Notes: generated by a model from the sequence alone, not told the origin. A stretch of DNA of 64,000 nucleotides from Candidatus Nitrospira nitrosa (GCF_001458735.1 NZ_CZQA01000001.1:1240001-1304000), one strand, 5' to 3'; shown: positions 1-9,452, numbered from the stretch's first letter. A program made the numbers and translations.

Positions 1-166
1 CCGCCAGCGGACGCCCAGGGCCGTCGGTCTTGGGGTACACCGGCTCGATGCCCGTCATCAATTCCGCCCACGGCACCACGCGATTCATCTCGTTGAGAAA
101 CTGCTCGCGGCGAGAGAGCTTGCGATATTGTTCGAATGGGACTTCGGCAAAGGTCTGTTGGTGCAT
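1..166 (-). CDS. IS5-family transposase, N-terminal part
   Basis: The first 55 codons are visible; the rest is beyond the window edge. The start ATG at 164-166 follows an AGGAGA ribosome site. The N-terminus carries a PWAEL..IEPVYPK pattern that parallels the PWQNMVEVIEPFYPK region at the start of the E. coli IS5 transposase. The DDE catalytic residues would lie in the missing part. It would catalyse cut-and-paste transposition of the surrounding element. Whether the gene is intact cannot be seen here. Confidence 0.75.
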   Translation of the reverse strand, partial: MHQQTFAEVPFEQYRKLSRREQFLNEMNRVVPWAELMTGIEPVYPKTDGPGRPLA

Positions 167-234
167 GCGCGTGTCTCCTGTTCAGTGCGGCCTTCCTCTT
201 AGCCCATCACCGACGGGGAATAATCAGACCTTCC
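1..234 (-). mobile_element. IS5-family insertion sequence, one end only
   Basis: The element runs off the left edge of the window. Read on the minus strand it begins with GGAAGGTCTGATTATTCCCC (ending at 234), which resembles the GGAAGGTGCGAA start of E. coli IS5, and a transposase gene starts 68 bases inside. The four bases just outside, 235-238, are CTAG, matching the YTAR target that the IS5 subgroup duplicates. The other end and the second copy of the target site lie outside the window, so completeness cannot be judged. Confidence 0.7.
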
Positions 235-646
235 CTAGGGTGCGCTGCTAAAGCAGTTGTGTGCCACACCAAAACCTACAGAGGAGATTTGCGAGTGCAT
301 AAGTTTTAGTTTTTCCGCGCAGGGTATCCTTTTAGATTCTGGATCGGAACAGATACAGCTGGTGGCAGCGAGTGGGGTTGGCGCAATCCACGCATCCTGG
401 CCGATGTAAATTACTTGAGAAGTGATATGGCTGAGTGGGTTAACGCTCCGGTACGTAATTTGCTCGTCAAGCCCGGTAAGCGTTTCACTGTTCGTTATGC
501 AGGAAGCTGTATTAAGACAGTGCAGTGTGCATGTTGAGTCGAAATGCAAACCATGGTTGATGGGAAGGAGGTTCTTTCAAGCATGGAATGTGTGACCTTG
601 GTCTCAATGTGTTGAGATAACTAAGAACAACGGAGGGCAAAGACTG

Positions 647-2074
647 ATGAAGAAGCTAACACTGATCGTCGCGTTTCTTCTGTCGCTAACGTGGGTGATC
701 CCTGCAGTAGCCAACGCAGGAGGTCCGGTTGTACTAATGGGCATTGACGCCGAGGATGGTGGCGTTGGAGGCCATGGTCCCATCAGCGTCTATCAAAGCG
801 TGGCGACGAGCATTTTGAGTCAGGTTACCAAACCTGGTGCCACGGGCATCCTCGTCATCGGTGGAGACAATATCCAGGTCCAGCCATGGTGGCAGGCGCT
901 GGGAGCCGGGGTTGGGCAGACCGTGACGTTTGTGAGCGGTCCGGCTATCGCCACACAGGATTTCACTTCCTATAAGATGATCGGGATTGCTAGCGACTAT
1001 CTGAACACCTTTGGCGGGATGACGGAAGCCGATAACAACTTGCTGACTGCCAGAGCGGGTGACATTGCTGCGCATATCAACAGTGGTGGCGGCCTTCTGG
1101 GATTTTCAAGCTGTGCCTTAACCACTCCCTATGGCTATCTAGGAGGGGCGGTAACCTGCGGGTCCCTCGATGCATCTGATATCACCCCAACGGCTGCTGG
1201 TACGGCTGTCGGTATTTCCGATGCCCTAGACATTTGCTGCTGGCATGATAACTATGTAACCTTCCCGAGTTTTCTAAATATCTTGGCCACATATCCTGCC
1301 GCCGGGGGGTTAGTAGCTGCCATTGGCGGCGCTAATGTGGTTGTCCCAGGGTTCGTGCTCACCCCTGCGACAGGCACCAACATCGTCGGGACCTCCCACA
1401 CGGTTACGATCGCCGTCAGCCAAACGACTGGTGGAGTGACATCTCCAGTTTCTGGTGTCACGGTAAGCTTCGCCGTGACCGGAGCCAATACAGCCAACGG
1501 CACCTGTGTAACTGTTGCCAATGGCCAGTGTACCTTTACCTATACGGGGAACACGGTTGGCAATGATACCATCACTGCCATGGCAACAGTTGTAGGCCAG
1601 TCACAGACGGCAACTGCGACTAAGACGTGGATAGCTCCCCCATCGGTAGAGGTGCCGTTCGATATTCATCCCACATCCTGCCGTAATCCGCTCAATGCGA
1701 AAGAGCCGGGTGGTGGTGAGAGGACCGTGATCCCAGCCGCGATCCTGGGTACCGTTACCTTTGATGTGACCAAAATCAATGTGGCTACAGTCAGACTCGA
1801 AGGGGTTCCAGCGATACGATCCTCCATTGAGGATGTGGCAACACCCTTTATACCCTTCATCGGTAAAAAGAACGCGACGGATTGCAACACCGGGGGGGCT
1901 GATGGCTTCCCAGATCTCACCGTGAAGTTTAACAAGCAGGCCGTGATCAACGCGCTGGGTGGCGCAGGCGCTCTCAGCAATGGCCAAGTGCTGGTGCTGC
2001 ATCTCACCGGTAATTTGTTGGATGGGACACCCATCGTCGGCGAAGACGTGGTGGTTATCCTCAACAAGCCGTAG
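647..2074 (+). CDS. secreted protein with Ig-like domain
   Basis: A 475-residue protein with a clear Sec signal peptide (K-K, hydrophobic run, cleavage near VANA-GG around residue 24). Residues ~26-245 form a domain I do not recognise, Gly/Ala-rich with several Cys. Residues ~245-325 look like an invasin/Big-1-type Ig-like domain (TVTIAV..., GQCTFTYTG, NDTITA). Residues ~330-475 match a recurrent C-terminal module of secreted bacterial proteins (FDIHP.SC.NP, VIPAAILGT..FDV, VRLEGV, EDVATP, DGFPDLTVKF). An exported or surface role is inferred; no enzymatic motif is visible. The start is set by a GGAGGG site 10 bases upstream. It is transcribed alone and a hairpin follows the stop. Confidence 0.75.
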   Translation: MKKLTLIVAFLLSLTWVIPAVANAGGPVVLMGIDAEDGGVGGHGPISVYQSVATSILSQVTKPGATGILVIGGDNIQVQPWWQALGAGVGQTVTFVSGPAIATQDFTSYKMIGIASDYLNTFGGMTEADNNLLTARAGDIAAHINSGGGLLGFSSCALTTPYGYLGGAVTCGSLDASDITPTAAGTAVGISDALDICCWHDNYVTFPSFLNILATYPAAGGLVAAIGGANVVVPGFVLTPATGTNIVGTSHTVTIAVSQTTGGVTSPVSGVTVSFAVTGANTANGTCVTVANGQCTFTYTGNTVGNDTITAMATVVGQSQTATATKTWIAPPSVEVPFDIHPTSCRNPLNAKEPGGGERTVIPAAILGTVTFDVTKINVATVRLEGVPAIRSSIEDVATPFIPFIGKKNATDCNTGGADGFPDLTVKFNKQAVINALGGAGALSNGQVLVLHLTGNLLDGTPIVGEDVVVILNKP

Positions 2075-2088
2075 ACGCGTGTATCATT

Positions 2089-2120
2089 GGGGAGGGGGGG
2101 CTATTCAGGCCTCCTCTCCC
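2089..2120 (+). terminator. possible terminator after the secreted-protein gene
   Basis: A G-run arm (2089-2100) can pair with CCTCCTCTCCC (2110-2120) across a short loop, 15 bases after the stop codon. The 3' tail is only weakly T-rich, so intrinsic termination is plausible rather than certain. Confidence 0.4.
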
Positions 2121-2483
2121 TCATAGTATTCTGAACGCAAACGAACGGGGAGGCCTCCATGAAGTGATTCAAACGATTCTTTGAAAAGAAGGCAGTGCGT
2201 GGAATGGACTATTCCCCGAGAAGGCACCTGAGCACCGTCGACGTTGAGATGCTGGAGCCAAGGCTGCCCCCGAGTGCGCTCTGCGATTTTCAAGTGGTTG
2301 GGCAGACAGGGACTTTCAATTCCAATGTTGGGAACCAAGTCATTTCGAGCCTGTCTGATGCCTCTAGCCAGACTTTCGCTATTCAACGGTTTTCGCGCGC
2401 GGATCTATTGATCCGCTCATTGCAAGGTCCCCGAGATTGGCCCAACACTGTGTCTGCGGGAGCGATGGTTTGAGAGGGTGGCT
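2121..2483. other. gene-poor stretch left of IS30 copy 1
   Basis: About 360 bases with overlapping small reading frames on both strands (for example 2195-2473 plus and 2105-2386 minus). None has a convincing ribosome site, family motif or codon pattern. I see no supportable gene. Confidence 0.5.
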
Positions 2484-3554
2484 TGAATTCAAGGTTGAAG
2501 TGCAACACCTGCGGCCCGCGCAAAGACTTCGGCTGGGGTCCGATAGGCGAGGCATTTCCGGGGTCGATTATTCAATTCCTCCACGACCGACGCAAGTCGG
2601 TGTGCCGTGATCGTGGAGAAATCCGTCTGTTTCGGGAAATAATCGCGTAATAAGCCGTTGGTGTTCTCATTCGTCCCACGTTCCCATGCCGCATAGGGAG
2701 CGGCAAAGTACACCTGGAGCCCCAGGGTCCGTTGAAGACAGCGAAACGACGCCCATTCACTCCCGTTATCCACGGTGAGGGTCCGCCGTACATGCGCTGG
2801 AAGCGGGTGCAGAAGTTTCCGCGTGGCCACCGTGACCTCTGTAGCAGTCCGGCGTGACACCTTGGCCGCCAGAAGAAAGCGACTGCGCCGGTCCACGTGC
2901 GTAGCCACGAAGCCGCGCTGGCCTCGACCGACCACGAGATCCCCTTCCCAATCTCCCAGGCGTCCTCGGCGTTGTGCAATGGCCGGTCGCTCGGCGAGAG
3001 ACACGCGTCCCACTCCCGTAGCGTTTCCGACGCCGACAATGGTGGCGGAGGTACCGCGACCAAGATCCTCCCGTGCGGTGATCAGCTGCCAACCATGTAT
3101 AGATCGTTTGATGGCTGATCCGCATCTGAGTGGCGTGGGGATAGTCAACCCGCACACGGTGAGCAATCTGTTCGGGCGACCAGCGGCACTGCAGCTTCTC
3201 TTGGACATAAGTTGCCAGCATACCACTCGTCAGATGTGACCGCCGAATGTTACGGCGACGGCGCTGCGCATCGCAATGGGCCCAGTACCCAGCATAGGCT
3301 CCACTTCCATCACCGTTCCGTCGCAGTTCCCGGCTGATGGTACTCGGCGCTCGCCCGAGCTGGGCTGCAATGGACCGAATAGACCAGCCAAGCATTCGCA
3401 TCGGGGCCATCATTGACCGTTCTTCCAAGGTGAGGTGCTGATAGGGCATGGCAGACTCCTCGTTGCTGGAGGTGAAATGTCTGCCCCACTCTATCGAACC
3501 GCACCACCCAAATCTCTTCGTCGCGACCTGCGTTGCACTTCAAATTAGAATTCA
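2484..3554 (-). mobile_element. IS30-family element, copy 1 (deleted)
   Basis: The element is bounded by imperfect 23-bp inverted repeats (20 of 23 match), beginning TGAATTC at 2484 and ending GAATTCA at 3554. It is 1,071 bp long, exactly 23 bp shorter than the second copy at 23796-24889. The two appear otherwise identical in the parts compared. Possible 2-bp flanking GG repeats exist if one counts two further bases (CT left, TC right) that both copies share. The internal deletion inactivates its transposase. Confidence 0.9.
2489..3449 (-). pseudogene. IS30 transposase, frameshifted by 23-bp deletion
   Basis: Reading from 3449 the frame gives the N-terminal helix-turn-helix region (HLTLEERSMM, RAPSTISRELRR) and then leaves frame near 3010. 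The catalytic part continues in another frame down to 2489 (GDWEGDLVVG, TVDNGSEW, ERGTNENTNG). Compared with the intact 327-residue copy, 23 bases are missing at the 3010/3011 junction, between imperfect repeats ACGCGTCC and ACGCGGCC. The product would lack a joined DNA-binding and DDE domain, so it should be inactive. It might still be mobilised in trans by the intact copy. Confidence 0.9.
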
Positions 3555-3837
3555 TCGGGAGAAGTTTGAAGTTTCAGGGTCGGATACCTTTTCTAGCCTC
3601 CAAACATCAATGCTATACGATGCGGAGCGGATTGATGGAAGATAGTCGTGGTGCTCAATGCCGCTTGACTCACTTGCGAGTCTTAAGCCTAGAAGCCTTC
3701 TGCATTGGCGACGCGCTTCATCGGTGTCCTCAACGAAATCGGTGATCGAGCCCAGCTGACTGACCGCCGTAAATTTGGTTTGCTGACCATGACAGCGTAG
3801 GTCAGTTTGCGCGACTCGCCTTCACGTGGCCGCTCCG

Positions 3838-3877
3838 TTGACAGAGGTCGTGTCCACGTATATCGTGATGCATATAC
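3838..3877 (+). promoter_or_regulatory. vapB promoter and operator-like inverted repeat
   Basis: TTGACA (3838-3843), a 17-base spacer and TATCGT (3861-3866) form a promoter-like pair. An inverted repeat GTATAT...ATATAC (3858-3877) overlaps the -10 region, the usual arrangement for toxin-antitoxin autoregulation. This is a pattern match only. Confidence 0.45.
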
Positions 3878-3902
3878 ACTGCCATGTCGAAGGGGGCTTG
3901 CA

Positions 3903-4154
3903 ATGGCGACGCGAAAAAAGACGAAGCTCTTTATGAGCGGTAACAGTCAGGCCGTGAGAATCCCCCGAGAATTTCAGCTGGAGGGTGACGAAGTCGAGAT
4001 TGAACGGAGGGGTAATACGCTCGTCATTCGTCCGAAGGCGCGGACGTGGCAGCTGCTTCTGGACAGCCTTGCCCTGTTTACCGACGACTTCATGGAAAGG
4101 GGGAGGCAGCAACTGCCGGTCCAGAAGCAAAACTCTTCCTTCGCACGAAGGTGA
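3903..4154 (+). CDS. vapB: VapB-type antitoxin (AbrB fold)
   Basis: An 83-residue protein beginning MATRKKTKLFMSGNSQAVRIP. The 'SGNSQAVRIPREF' stretch is the hallmark of AbrB/MazE-fold VapB antitoxins, with the DNA-binding beta-barrel in residues ~5-50 and a toxin-binding tail after it. The start was moved inward from a longer upstream frame because ATG 3903 has a GGGGG ribosome site 7-8 bases upstream and matches family length. Its stop overlaps the vapC start by one base. In intact modules it neutralises VapC and represses the operon; here the toxin gene is truncated, so it may be a leftover antitoxin. Confidence 0.85.
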   Translation: MATRKKTKLFMSGNSQAVRIPREFQLEGDEVEIERRGNTLVIRPKARTWQLLLDSLALFTDDFMERGRQQLPVQKQNSSFARR

Positions 4155-4312
4155 TGCTGGATACCAACATCTGTATTCACCTCATCAAACAACAAACTCC
4201 CACCATCCTTGAACGTTTTCTCTCTCATCCGGTCGGAGATATCGGTATTTCCAGTGTCACAGCTGCTGAATTGGCTTATGGAGTGACCAAGAGTCGTCAC
4301 GCGCTTGCATGA
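4154..4312 (+). pseudogene. vapC: vapC toxin, truncated PIN domain
   Basis: The frame opens MLDTNICIHLIK and continues to TAAELAYGV, giving the first catalytic Asp (residue 3) and the conserved Glu of a PIN-domain ribonuclease. It then stops after 52 residues, where VapC proteins usually reach about 130. The remaining acidic residues of the active site are missing, so RNase activity is unlikely. The sequence after the break (GGGTCGGGTCTTG...) is unrelated and looks like the remnant of an insertion or rearrangement. Confidence 0.8.
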
Positions 4313-4629
4313 ATGAACTGGGGTCGGGTCTTGTATCGTGCATTGTGAAATCCAAGTCGATTCTCAATGTGCCTGTCCCCCAAAAGCATACTGATTAGGG
4401 TCTGTGCTGCGCCGAGCGGCTGATGCAAGTATGCACGATGTCGGTGGTCAGGCTTTGATAGAACAGGCCTACCTCGGCGGCTCGCCGCTTGAGTAGTTTA
4501 CGGTCGGTGGTTGATCACCGTATGGTGATGTGGGTGTGTTTGCGAGTGAAAATGGAAAGTGGAGACTGACTGTGAACTGTGCATCGTCCTTCATACGGGC
4601 ATGGTGAAATTGTTCCCAGCGGTACAGAA
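4313..4629. other. gene-less stretch after the vapC break
   Basis: About 317 bases without a supportable gene. It begins with TGGGGTCGGGTCTTG, which reminds me of sequence found next to REP-associated transposase genes, but no transposase reading frame is present. It also holds a small inverted repeat (TGATCACCGTATGGTGATG). Confidence 0.35.
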
Positions 4630-5841
4630 CTACGAATACGACTCATCCCAGAGCGCTTTCACGAACTCATGGATCGGAAGGATCGTCACTTCTCCCATCT
4701 GTCTTCGACGTGTTTCCAAGCTCACGCAAAGATAGCGCTTGAGTTTTCGCTCCTCTGCCAACGCTTTTAAGGATTTCAGGTCATTGGGGCCGACGTTTTC
4801 ACTCGCCTTAAGTTCGATCGCGGTGTGATCTCCCAAGATAAAATCGACCTCAAAACCGGACTTGGATTTCCAAAAGGCGAGAGTCTCACCAGAGACATAG
4901 TCCACATAGCTCTTGAGTTCGTGGAAGAGATAGGTTTCCACCGCTTGCCCGTACTCCGGGGTCCCTCGACGGTATTGCCGTTCCTGCAGGGCGGCTACGA
5001 CGCCGATATCAAAAAAATAGTATTTGGATGAGGCCAATGGTTTGCGTTGCTTGGTTTCGCGCCAGGCCGGCAGTTCATGGAGAATGAGTGTATCTTTTAA
5101 GATCTCAAAGTACTCGTAGATGGTGGTGCGGGGGACTTGGGCGTCGGTGGCGACGTTGGTGAAATTGATGATGGTGGCATTGCAGTAGGCCGCTACCTTC
5201 AGGAACCGGCTGAAGGCCGAAATGTTTCGTGTGGCTCCCTCAGCGACGATTTCCTGCTGCAGATAGGATCCGATATAAGCGACAAGATCGGCGCGAGGAT
5301 CGTCGGAGAAATAGATGGAGGGGAGACCCCCGCAGGAAATAAACTTGCCGAGGTCGAAGTGTTGTCCCAATTCTCCCTGCGTGAGTGGGTGCAGGTATTT
5401 GGTTCGTGCACGTCCGCCTAAGAGATTAATCCCTCCTTGGCGAAGCTTGCGGGCGCTTGACCCTGTGAGCAGAAAACGAATCCCTCGTTGTTCGATGAGG
5501 CGATGGACTTCGTTCAGCAGTCCGGGAATCCGTTGAATCTCGTCGATGACCACCAGCCGATCTATGGGAGTGAGTTCTTCTGCCAGTCGCTGTGGGCGCT
5601 GGCTGAAGGCTAGATAGACCGACGTGTCCAAGAGATCGTACACGCGAGCACTCCGGAAGCTTTGGGTAATGAGAAAGCTCTTCCCCGTTTGGCGGGGCCC
5701 TAACAGGAAGTGAGACTTCTTCTCTGCCAGATGTTCTAAGTTCAGGACTCGAGGAATGGTTGGTAGGCGGATCATGAAGGTAAGGTGCCAGGTGACGACT
5801 CTCTCGTCAAATGGCATGCCAAATGACGACTCTGCCGACAC
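4630..5841 (-). CDS. AAA+ ATPase with DUF4143 domain
   Basis: The protein has a Walker A motif (GPRQTGKS) about 24 residues after an internal methionine, a Walker B (LVVIDEIQRI) and a sensor-like LLTGSSARKL. Its C-terminal half is typical of the AAA_14/DUF4143 family, including a DUF4143 nuclease-like segment (GFEVDFILG...AIELKAS). The family is widespread in accessory DNA and its function is poorly known; the VDFI...ELK pattern resembles a PD-(D/E)XK core. The longest start is GTG at 5841 with GAGG 7 bases upstream; ATG at 5775 fits the family N-terminus better and is an alternative. It stands alone on its strand. Confidence 0.85.
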   Translation of the reverse strand: MSAESSFGMPFDERVVTWHLTFMIRLPTIPRVLNLEHLAEKKSHFLLGPRQTGKSFLITQSFRSARVYDLLDTSVYLAFSQRPQRLAEELTPIDRLVVIDEIQRIPGLLNEVHRLIEQRGIRFLLTGSSARKLRQGGINLLGGRARTKYLHPLTQGELGQHFDLGKFISCGGLPSIYFSDDPRADLVAYIGSYLQQEIVAEGATRNISAFSRFLKVAAYCNATIINFTNVATDAQVPRTTIYEYFEILKDTLILHELPAWRETKQRKPLASSKYYFFDIGVVAALQERQYRRGTPEYGQAVETYLFHELKSYVDYVSGETLAFWKSKSGFEVDFILGDHTAIELKASENVGPNDLKSLKALAEERKLKRYLCVSLETRRRQMGEVTILPIHEFVKALWDESYS

Positions 5842-6032
5842 CGCATTACCTCAGGAAGTGTGCTTACGATCGAGGAATTGCCGCCGGCAGTATGCCTTGC
5901 CCTCGTATGCGCCTCACAATAGTTGCCGAGGGGCTGATCTTCTGAAGGGCTCGTGGTCGCTTTCTACCTCCAGTAGCGTTGACTCAAGAGAAACCCGTTT
6001 ATATACTTACGAATCACCCGGAGGCGACTCAA

Positions 6033-7682
6033 ATGAAAATAGCCATCGGCTTGCTCGTCCTCGTCGTGCTTCTCGTCGGCGGGGTGCTCGCACTCCCTTT
6101 TCTCGTCGACCTCAATAAGTACCAAGATCAGTACAAACCGCTCATCGAAGAGGCGCTGAATCGCAAGATTCAGCTGCAAGACATTCGCTTAACGGTCTGG
6201 CCAAGGATCGGCGCGCGTGTGGCGGGATTTGCGGTACTGGATGATCCGGCCTTCAGCTCAAGTTCGTTCGCGTCCCTTTCGTCATTGGACGTGGGTGTGA
6301 AGCTGATGCCGTTACTGAGCGGCAAAGTCGAGGTCGAAGAGATCACGCTCCATAATCCGGTCATTACGGTGATCAAAAATAAGAACGGAGTCCTCAACGC
6401 CTCGACGATTGGACGAAAAGGTGTGCCGGTTCCAGAGAAGCCCTCGCGTGCTCCGATTCCTTCGACGGAAGGTCCGCTCAAGCTTCTGGCGTTGCTCGCC
6501 GTGGACCGCGTATCGCTCGACGGGGGGAAGGTGACCTACCGTGACCTGTCGGCTGCAAACCCGACAGAGTATGTGCTGCAAGATCTGGAGCTGATCTTGC
6601 GTGAGGTTCGTCTTGGTCAAACGCCACAGCTCCATGTTGCGACACTCGTACAGCCATTCAATCTTCCGGTGAAGCTCGATGGGACGTTTGGCCCGTTGCG
6701 AGAGACGATGGACATCGATGCAGTCAATTTCCAGCTGGGTATAGGGAAAACGGATTTCACAATCACTGGGAAAGCAGCCGGGAATGATGCAACGATCAAC
6801 ATCAGTTCACCGATGATCAGTACGGCAAATCTCCCAGTGACGCTTCCTCTGAAGAAGCCAGTCGAGGTCAAAAACTTCCAGCTTGCCGCCGAGGTAAAAG
6901 GGCAAGAGGCTAAGCTGAATTCCTTGTCGTTCAAACTGTTTGAGGGACAGGTCAAGGGGCAGGGAAAGATGATTGCGGGAGCAGAGCTGCCTCCATTCAA
7001 GGGTATGGTCACGATTCAAGACTTACAACTCGGCCCGGCGCTGAATGCCGTTTCGGACGCGCCGGTGTCGGTGAGCGGTACTGCCGGGGCCGACCTGTCG
7101 CTACAAGGCAAGGGGTTCTCCATGCCGGATCTGACCAAGGCCTTGGAAGGGACCGGTCATCTGGCTGTGAAAGATGGGAAGATCGAAGGAGTGAATATCC
7201 TCCAAGAAGTGGCCGACGCGCTCAAGGTTGCCGGCATTTCGATGGGTGACGCGAAGACCACGGCGTTTTCGACGATCGAGACCGATCTGGCTATCAAGCA
7301 AGGGGTGATCAATGTGCAGCGGCTCTTGATGGACAGCCATGATTTTCAGGCGACCGGCGGAGGCACCATTGGATTTGACCAAAAACTGAACTTGATCGTG
7401 AACCTCAATCTGTCACAAGATGTGAGTCAAAAGATTTCAGCTGCGTCGCCCGTCGTCCAAATCGCTATGAAAGAGGGGCGACTCAGCCTTCCGCTCACGA
7501 TTTCCGGAACGGCTCAGGCTCCTTCGTATGGAGTCGATGTGAAGGGCCTGACCGGAAAGGTACAGGAACAGGTGAAAAAGAAGGTGGAAGAAGCCGTCGG
7601 TGGATTGCTCAAGGGCACGACGAAACCAGAAGACTTGAAGAAGGAAGGGCAAGAGCTCCTCAAGGGGCTCTTCGGGAGATAA
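6033..7682 (+). CDS. AsmA-family protein
   Basis: About 549 residues with an N-terminal membrane anchor (KIAIGLLVLVVLLVGGVLALP, residues ~2-22) followed by 'DLNKYQDQYKPLIEEALNRKI', the classic AsmA N-terminal signature. The long beta-rich body is consistent with the AsmA/DUF748 bridge-like lipid-transfer superfamily acting between the inner and outer membranes. The C-terminal AsmA domain (F..G.GTIGFDQKLNL, LPLTISGTAQAP) is present and a Lys-rich helical tail follows. The start at 6033 is chosen because GGAGG lies 9 bases upstream; the longer frame from 5979 lacks this. The mscS-like gene starts 4 bases after its stop, so they are probably co-transcribed. Confidence 0.9.
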   Translation: MKIAIGLLVLVVLLVGGVLALPFLVDLNKYQDQYKPLIEEALNRKIQLQDIRLTVWPRIGARVAGFAVLDDPAFSSSSFASLSSLDVGVKLMPLLSGKVEVEEITLHNPVITVIKNKNGVLNASTIGRKGVPVPEKPSRAPIPSTEGPLKLLALLAVDRVSLDGGKVTYRDLSAANPTEYVLQDLELILREVRLGQTPQLHVATLVQPFNLPVKLDGTFGPLRETMDIDAVNFQLGIGKTDFTITGKAAGNDATINISSPMISTANLPVTLPLKKPVEVKNFQLAAEVKGQEAKLNSLSFKLFEGQVKGQGKMIAGAELPPFKGMVTIQDLQLGPALNAVSDAPVSVSGTAGADLSLQGKGFSMPDLTKALEGTGHLAVKDGKIEGVNILQEVADALKVAGISMGDAKTTAFSTIETDLAIKQGVINVQRLLMDSHDFQATGGGTIGFDQKLNLIVNLNLSQDVSQKISAASPVVQIAMKEGRLSLPLTISGTAQAPSYGVDVKGLTGKVQEQVKKKVEEAVGGLLKGTTKPEDLKKEGQELLKGLFGR

Positions 7683-7686
7683 GCAC

Positions 7687-8493
7687 ATGCCGTCAATGAA
7701 TGTTGTGGATATGCTCGCGCAGTATGCCGTGCAGTACGGGCTGCAGGCGGCCGTTGGGCTGGGTATCTTGGTCGCGGGCATGATGGCCTCGCGTGGGGCC
7801 GGGAATGTTGCTCAACAGGCGCTCGAAAAGCAGACGCTTGAACCGCCGGTCCGTTTGCTCCTGGTGCGCATCGTCAAGATCGTGGTGATGCTGTTTACGG
7901 CCATGATCGCTTTGCAGACAATGGGTGTGCCCATTGCCCCGTTGATCGCCGGCGTCGGTGTCGCCGGCGTGGGCATCGGACTGGCCTTGCAAGGCGTGTT
8001 GAGCAATGTGATGGCCGGGCTCTCGATTATCTTCAGCAAACCCTATAAGGTCGGTGAACATATCTCGCTGTTGGGCGTGCATGGGGATGTCGAGGTCATC
8101 GATATCTTTACGACGACACTGAAGCATGCGGACCATTCCCGCGTCATCATTCCCAATCGCAAAATTGTGGGAGAAATTTTGCACAATTTCGGGGTGATCC
8201 GTCAGGCTCAGGTGACGGTCCCGCTGTCCCATCGCGCCAATGTCGATGATGCGCTGGCGCAGGTGCAAGACATACTTCAGCAGCATCCTAAGGTGTTGAA
8301 GGAACCTGCTCCCGGCGTAGGAGTGTCGGCTGTGGGTGAGTCATCTCTGACGCTCGCTGTGAGTCCGTGGACTGCAGTGGGAGATTACGGGGCAGTACAA
8401 GGCGAGCTGAATAAGCTGATTCTCGAGCGATTTCGGGCGCGTGGGATCGAACTCCCCACTTCTCGCCATCAGGTTCATCTGGTGAAAGACTAG
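7687..8493 (+). CDS. MscS-family mechanosensitive channel
   Basis: 268 residues with three hydrophobic segments: residues ~17-35, ~56-75 and the pore-lining TM3 at ~80-110. The TM3 stretch is rich in small residues (GVGVAGVGIGLALQGVLSN), as in MscS. The beta domain follows (FSKPYKVGEHI...GDVEVIDIFTTTL, IIPNRKIVGEIL). It would open under membrane tension to release solutes on osmotic downshock. It follows the AsmA gene after 4 bases. The length is close to E. coli MscS (286 residues). Confidence 0.92.
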   Translation: MPSMNVVDMLAQYAVQYGLQAAVGLGILVAGMMASRGAGNVAQQALEKQTLEPPVRLLLVRIVKIVVMLFTAMIALQTMGVPIAPLIAGVGVAGVGIGLALQGVLSNVMAGLSIIFSKPYKVGEHISLLGVHGDVEVIDIFTTTLKHADHSRVIIPNRKIVGEILHNFGVIRQAQVTVPLSHRANVDDALAQVQDILQQHPKVLKEPAPGVGVSAVGESSLTLAVSPWTAVGDYGAVQGELNKLILERFRARGIELPTSRHQVHLVKD

Positions 8494-8722
8494 TGCCCTC
8501 CGGATCACGAACGTCCGGCCTCCCCTCAAGGTGAAGGATCAACCCAAGCCCATCGATTCTGTCTTGTTGGCGTCGGCTTGCCGGTGCTAGGATAATCTCC
8601 TCCACGTGGCAAACGGGAAGGAACGCGAACCACAGGAGAGCATGTTAGGAGAACGCCGATCTTTCGGTCAGATCTATGTTGTGGGGTTGTTTACATCCAT
8701 CGCCATCTCGTGAGGTGAGGTC

Positions 8723-9340
8723 ATGAGTCGATTAACCACTACCGACCAATCTGTTGAGGCGCATCAAGGTCAAACGGAGCGTCCTCTTCAGAAAGGCGAA
8801 TTCCCTCCTCCTGACGATCCATCGGCCAGTGGTCATCTCGACAAGATTCGGGACATTCTCTTCGGCGCACAGGCCCGGGAGCATGACCGCCGGTTTGCAC
8901 AACTTGAACAGCACTTGCTGCGGGAAGCCACCGATCTCCGTCATGATCTCAAACGACGCTTTGAGAGTCTCGAACTCTACATCAAAAAGGAAGTTGAGTC
9001 TCTGACGAACAGGCTGTCGACGGAACAGGACCTCCGAGGAGAGTCTGTGACGAGACTGACGCAGGATCTCACGCAACTGGCCGCGACCTTGGAGGAGAAG
9101 GCCCACCGACTCGAACAACAGGCGAGCCAAGCACAGTCTCATGTCTTGCAGCAGTTGGCGGAGCGTACCAACGAGCTGGCGGATGATGTTCGTACTCGTC
9201 ATGCAGAAACGACATCGGCTCTCGAAGGAGCAGTTCGGGACCTCCGTGCCGAAAAGACGGATCGCACATCACTCGCAGCCATCTTGATGGAGGCAGCGCA
9301 ACGACTCTCGAACGGCGAGGCACCTACCAGTCGAGCCTGA
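8723..9340 (+). CDS. coiled-coil protein, unknown function
   Basis: A 205-residue hydrophilic protein with no signal peptide or membrane segment. Residues ~45-190 are an almost continuous heptad-like helix (FAQLEQHLLREATDLRHDL, LTQDLTQLAATLEEKAHRLE). The N-terminal 40 residues are polar and Pro-rich. I do not recognise a family. GTGAGGTGAGGTC directly precedes the ATG. It lies 112 bases before the OmpA-domain gene and on the same strand, so it may be the first gene of the GTPase/sigma-54 operon and could act as a cytoplasmic scaffold. That role is inference only. Confidence 0.7.
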   Translation: MSRLTTTDQSVEAHQGQTERPLQKGEFPPPDDPSASGHLDKIRDILFGAQAREHDRRFAQLEQHLLREATDLRHDLKRRFESLELYIKKEVESLTNRLSTEQDLRGESVTRLTQDLTQLAATLEEKAHRLEQQASQAQSHVLQQLAERTNELADDVRTRHAETTSALEGAVRDLRAEKTDRTSLAAILMEAAQRLSNGEAPTSRA

Positions 9341-9452
9341 GGCAGGCTCAGGCTCCCGGCCAAACTTGAAGGCGTGCGCACTGCGGCTTGTAAGAGTCAG
9401 TTTCACGGATGCTTCTTCGGTGGTGTTTTACGCGAGACGGTAGTGTGACGCT

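Noticed and set aside
421-500. Sequence with a tRNA-like opening (GGCTGAGTGGGTTAACGC)
   Set aside because: No acceptor-stem pairing, anticodon arm or T-loop (GTTCRANNC) in the expected places.
235-549. 104-codon minus-strand frame
   Set aside because: Cys- and Ser-rich composition without motif or ribosome site; overlaps the probable upstream region of the secreted-protein gene.
2195-2473. 92-codon plus-strand frame between the secreted-protein gene and IS30 copy 1
   Set aside because: No ribosome site, no recognisable motif, unusual start, and the opposite strand has an equally long frame; most likely non-coding.
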